Assembly (NCBI GenBank): GCA_023253495.1
Contig: JALRGF010000309.1
Coordinates: 1-6,650 of the forward strand
Length of the DNA stretch: 6,650 nucleotides
From: Verrucomicrobiales bacterium
GTDB lineage: Bacteria > Verrucomicrobiota > Verrucomicrobiia > Verrucomicrobiales > V1-33
Direction: 5' to 3'
Numbering within the stretch: position 1 is the first letter of the stretch; every line of letters starts with the position of its first letter. The notes beneath the pieces are model-generated. The model did no database searches, was not told the origin of the DNA, and worked only from the letters and a program-made list of their open reading frames with translations. The position numbers were made by a program, and so were the translations under genes. This document shows positions 5,189 to 6,650 of this stretch, one piece after another.

Positions 5189-6286
5189 ATGCCTGTCCTT
5201 GCTGATTCCGCCGTCGACTTCTCGAAAACCGAGGTCAATGCCGCGCTCACTGCCGAGCAGAAACGGCATCTGTTGCGTGACATGATCCGCATCCGGGAGT
5301 TTGAAACCGGGGCGCTCGAGCAGTACCAGAAGAAAAAAATGGGCGGGTTCCTGCACCTCTATATCGGGCAGGAAGCCGTCGCCGTCGGAACCGTGTCCCT
5401 GATGGGAGACAATGACCACGTCATCACCGCGTATCGCGATCACGGGCACGCCCTGGCTGTCGGCATGAGCATGGATGAGTGCATGGCCGAACTCTTCGGG
5501 AAAAGCACCGGGTGCTCGAAAGGCAAGGGAGGTTCCATGCACTTCTTCGCCCCGGACAAGAATTACTGGGGCGGCCACGGCATCGTCGGCGGCCAGACCC
5601 CGCTGGGGCTGGGCCTGGCCTTTGCGCTCAAATACAAGGGCCTGAAAGGGTGTGCGCTCGCCTTCATGGGAGACGGGGCGGTCAATCAGGGAGCCTACCA
5701 CGAGTCGCTCAACCTCGCCGGCCTCTGGGACCTGCCGGTCGTCTACGTCATCGAGAACAACGGCTACTCGATGGGCACAAGCCAGAAACGTTCCAGCGCT
5801 TACAATACCTGCCTGGCCGAACGCGCCGCCGGCTACGGCATCATCTGGGACGTCGTCCGCAACGGGTCCGACCTTTACGAGGTCCGCGAGGTGGTCGGCC
5901 GCGCCATCCAGCGCGCCCACACCGAGAGCCGCCCCACCGTGCTCGAAATCGCCACCTACCGTTACGAGGGACACTCGGTCGCCGACGCCAAACACAAGGG
6001 GAAGACGCCCCAGGACGGCTATCGGACCAAGGACGAAATCGAACATTACCGGAAGAACTTCGACCCGATTGACAACTTCAGCGCCAAGCTCATCGGTGAA
6101 GGGGTGGCCAGCGAGGCCGACATCAAGGAGATGAAAAAGGCGGCGGTGGCCGAGACCCGCGCCTCGGTCGCTTTTGCCGATGCCAGCCCGTTTCCGACCA
6201 CGGATGACATTTTCAGCGACGTCTATCACGAGGTCGACCACGACACCCCGGCCGGACGGACCGGACGTCATTTTTTCAATGATTGA
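5189..6286 (+). CDS. pdhA: Pyruvate dehydrogenase E1 component, alpha subunit
   Basis: The thiamine-diphosphate-binding alpha subunit of the heterotetrameric (alpha2beta2) E1 enzyme. It decarboxylates pyruvate and acetylates the lipoyl group of E2 in the cytoplasm. Length is 365 residues, normal for the family. Seen in order: FLHLYIGQEA (54-63, with H56 matching the active-site His of human E1-alpha), AYRDHGHAL (81-89), the ThDP motif GDG (161-163) ending at NN (190-191), and the active-site/phosphorylation loop TYRYEGHS (256-263) with R258 and H262. After that loop there are about eight extra residues (AKHKGKTPQDG, 267-277) before YRT compared with the human or rhizobial form. Branched-chain 2-oxoacid or acetoin dehydrogenase alpha subunits are the alternatives, but the close match of the neighbouring beta subunit to mitochondrial-type PDH favours pyruvate. 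The start follows the SD-less CATCTGCC leader. pdhB follows after 113 bases. Confidence 0.95.
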   Translation: MPVLADSAVDFSKTEVNAALTAEQKRHLLRDMIRIREFETGALEQYQKKKMGGFLHLYIGQEAVAVGTVSLMGDNDHVITAYRDHGHALAVGMSMDECMAELFGKSTGCSKGKGGSMHFFAPDKNYWGGHGIVGGQTPLGLGLAFALKYKGLKGCALAFMGDGAVNQGAYHESLNLAGLWDLPVVYVIENNGYSMGTSQKRSSAYNTCLAERAAGYGIIWDVVRNGSDLYEVREVVGRAIQRAHTESRPTVLEIATYRYEGHSVADAKHKGKTPQDGYRTKDEIEHYRKNFDPIDNFSAKLIGEGVASEADIKEMKKAAVAETRASVAFADASPFPTTDDIFSDVYHEVDHDTPAGRTGRHFFND

Positions 6287-6399
6287 ACCGGTTCCGGGAC
6301 GGCCGGGACGGGCGAAGCGGGGAGGTGCGGCGGAGGCGCCGGCGCTCCTGTGACAGTCCTTCGGCTTCTCTGTTTCCGCCGATTCCTATTTGTTTCATC

Positions 6400-6650
6400 A
6401 TGCGCACCATCACCTACCGCCAGGCTCTGAACGAAGCCTTTGACGAGGAAATCCAACGCGACCCGAATGTCTTCCTGATCGGCGAGGAGGTCGCCGAGTA
6501 CGACGGGGCATACAAGGTCACTCAGGGGCTCTGGAAAAAACACGGGGACAAGCGGGTGATTGATGCGCCGATCAGCGAGGCCGGGTTCATCGGCATGGCG
6601 GTGGGGGCTTCGATGCTTGGTCTGCGTCCGGTCTGCGAGCTGATGTTCTG
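6400..6650 (+). CDS. pdhB: Pyruvate dehydrogenase E1 component, beta subunit (3' partial)
   Basis: The first 83 codons of the beta subunit that pairs with PdhA; the gene runs off the window. Recognisable segments are GEEVAEYDGAYKVTQGLW (28-45), GDKRVIDAPISEAGF (49-63) and GLRPVCELMF (74-83). E60 in PISEAGF corresponds to Glu59 of mature human E1-beta, which activates ThDP by contacting N1' of the aminopyrimidine ring. The close match to mitochondrial-type PDH over this stretch supports pyruvate rather than branched-chain substrate. No lipoyl domain is present at the N-terminus, unlike some alphaproteobacterial PdhB. The ATG follows CCTATTTGTTTCATC with no Shine-Dalgarno sequence. The 113-base gap from pdhA holds only a weak GC hairpin (6331-6347), too poor to call a terminator, so the two genes are probably co-transcribed. 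An E2 gene is expected downstream but is not visible. Confidence 0.95.
   Translation, partial: MRTITYRQALNEAFDEEIQRDPNVFLIGEEVAEYDGAYKVTQGLWKKHGDKRVIDAPISEAGFIGMAVGASMLGLRPVCELMF

Noticed and set aside
5162..6271. 369-codon open frame on the minus strand opposite pdhA
   Set aside because: It mirrors pdhA codon by codon; pdhA has full ThDP motifs, and the antisense product matches no family I recognise.
6331..6347. GC hairpin between pdhA and pdhB as a terminator
   Set aside because: The stem is short with a bulge, has no T-run, and the genes encode subunits of one enzyme, so termination here is unlikely.

Overview
The window is a GC-rich (roughly two-thirds G+C by eye) stretch of a bacterial chromosome. 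All seven recognisable genes lie on the plus strand. The gene set suggests a member of the Verrucomicrobiota, perhaps near Opitutaceae: a Tat-exported TIM-barrel sugar isomerase/epimerase-like protein, a cytochrome b fused to two c-type heme domains, a DUF6580 membrane protein, an E1-alpha/E1-beta type pyruvate dehydrogenase, and almost no Shine-Dalgarno sequences. This placement is inference from family knowledge, not a database result.

Layout: (1) 1-744, a rhomboid intramembrane serine protease whose 5' end lies outside the window. (2) 841-1752, a Tat-signal xylose-isomerase-like TIM-barrel protein, followed by a 159-bp gap rich in hairpins and palindromes. (3) 1912-2508, a Rieske iron-sulfur protein, and 2567-4420, a cytochrome b/diheme cytochrome c fusion. 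Together these look like a two-gene quinol:cytochrome c oxidoreductase (bc-type complex). (4) 4524-5150, a DUF6580 membrane protein preceded by a promoter-like sequence placed to give a leaderless mRNA. (5) 5189-6286 pdhA and 6400 onward pdhB (cut by the window end), the two E1 subunits of pyruvate dehydrogenase.

The functional centre is energy metabolism. Pyruvate dehydrogenase makes acetyl-CoA and NADH, and the bc-type complex passes electrons from quinol to a high-potential acceptor through Rieske and c-type hemes. No sequence evidence ties the rhomboid, the TIM-barrel protein or the DUF6580 protein to that chemistry.

The strongest unusual signals are in the bc-type complex. Cytochrome b keeps three of its four heme-ligating histidines (H86, H100, H187), but the fourth position, corresponding to His202 of cytochrome b6, is a glutamine. 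The Rieske protein lacks both disulfide cysteines of the cluster-binding loops and has Phe where high-potential Rieske proteins have Tyr. The c-type heme carrier is fused to cytochrome b as a tandem pair of related modules. I saw no mobile element, CRISPR array, tRNA or rRNA, and no gene-free stretch over 300 bases.
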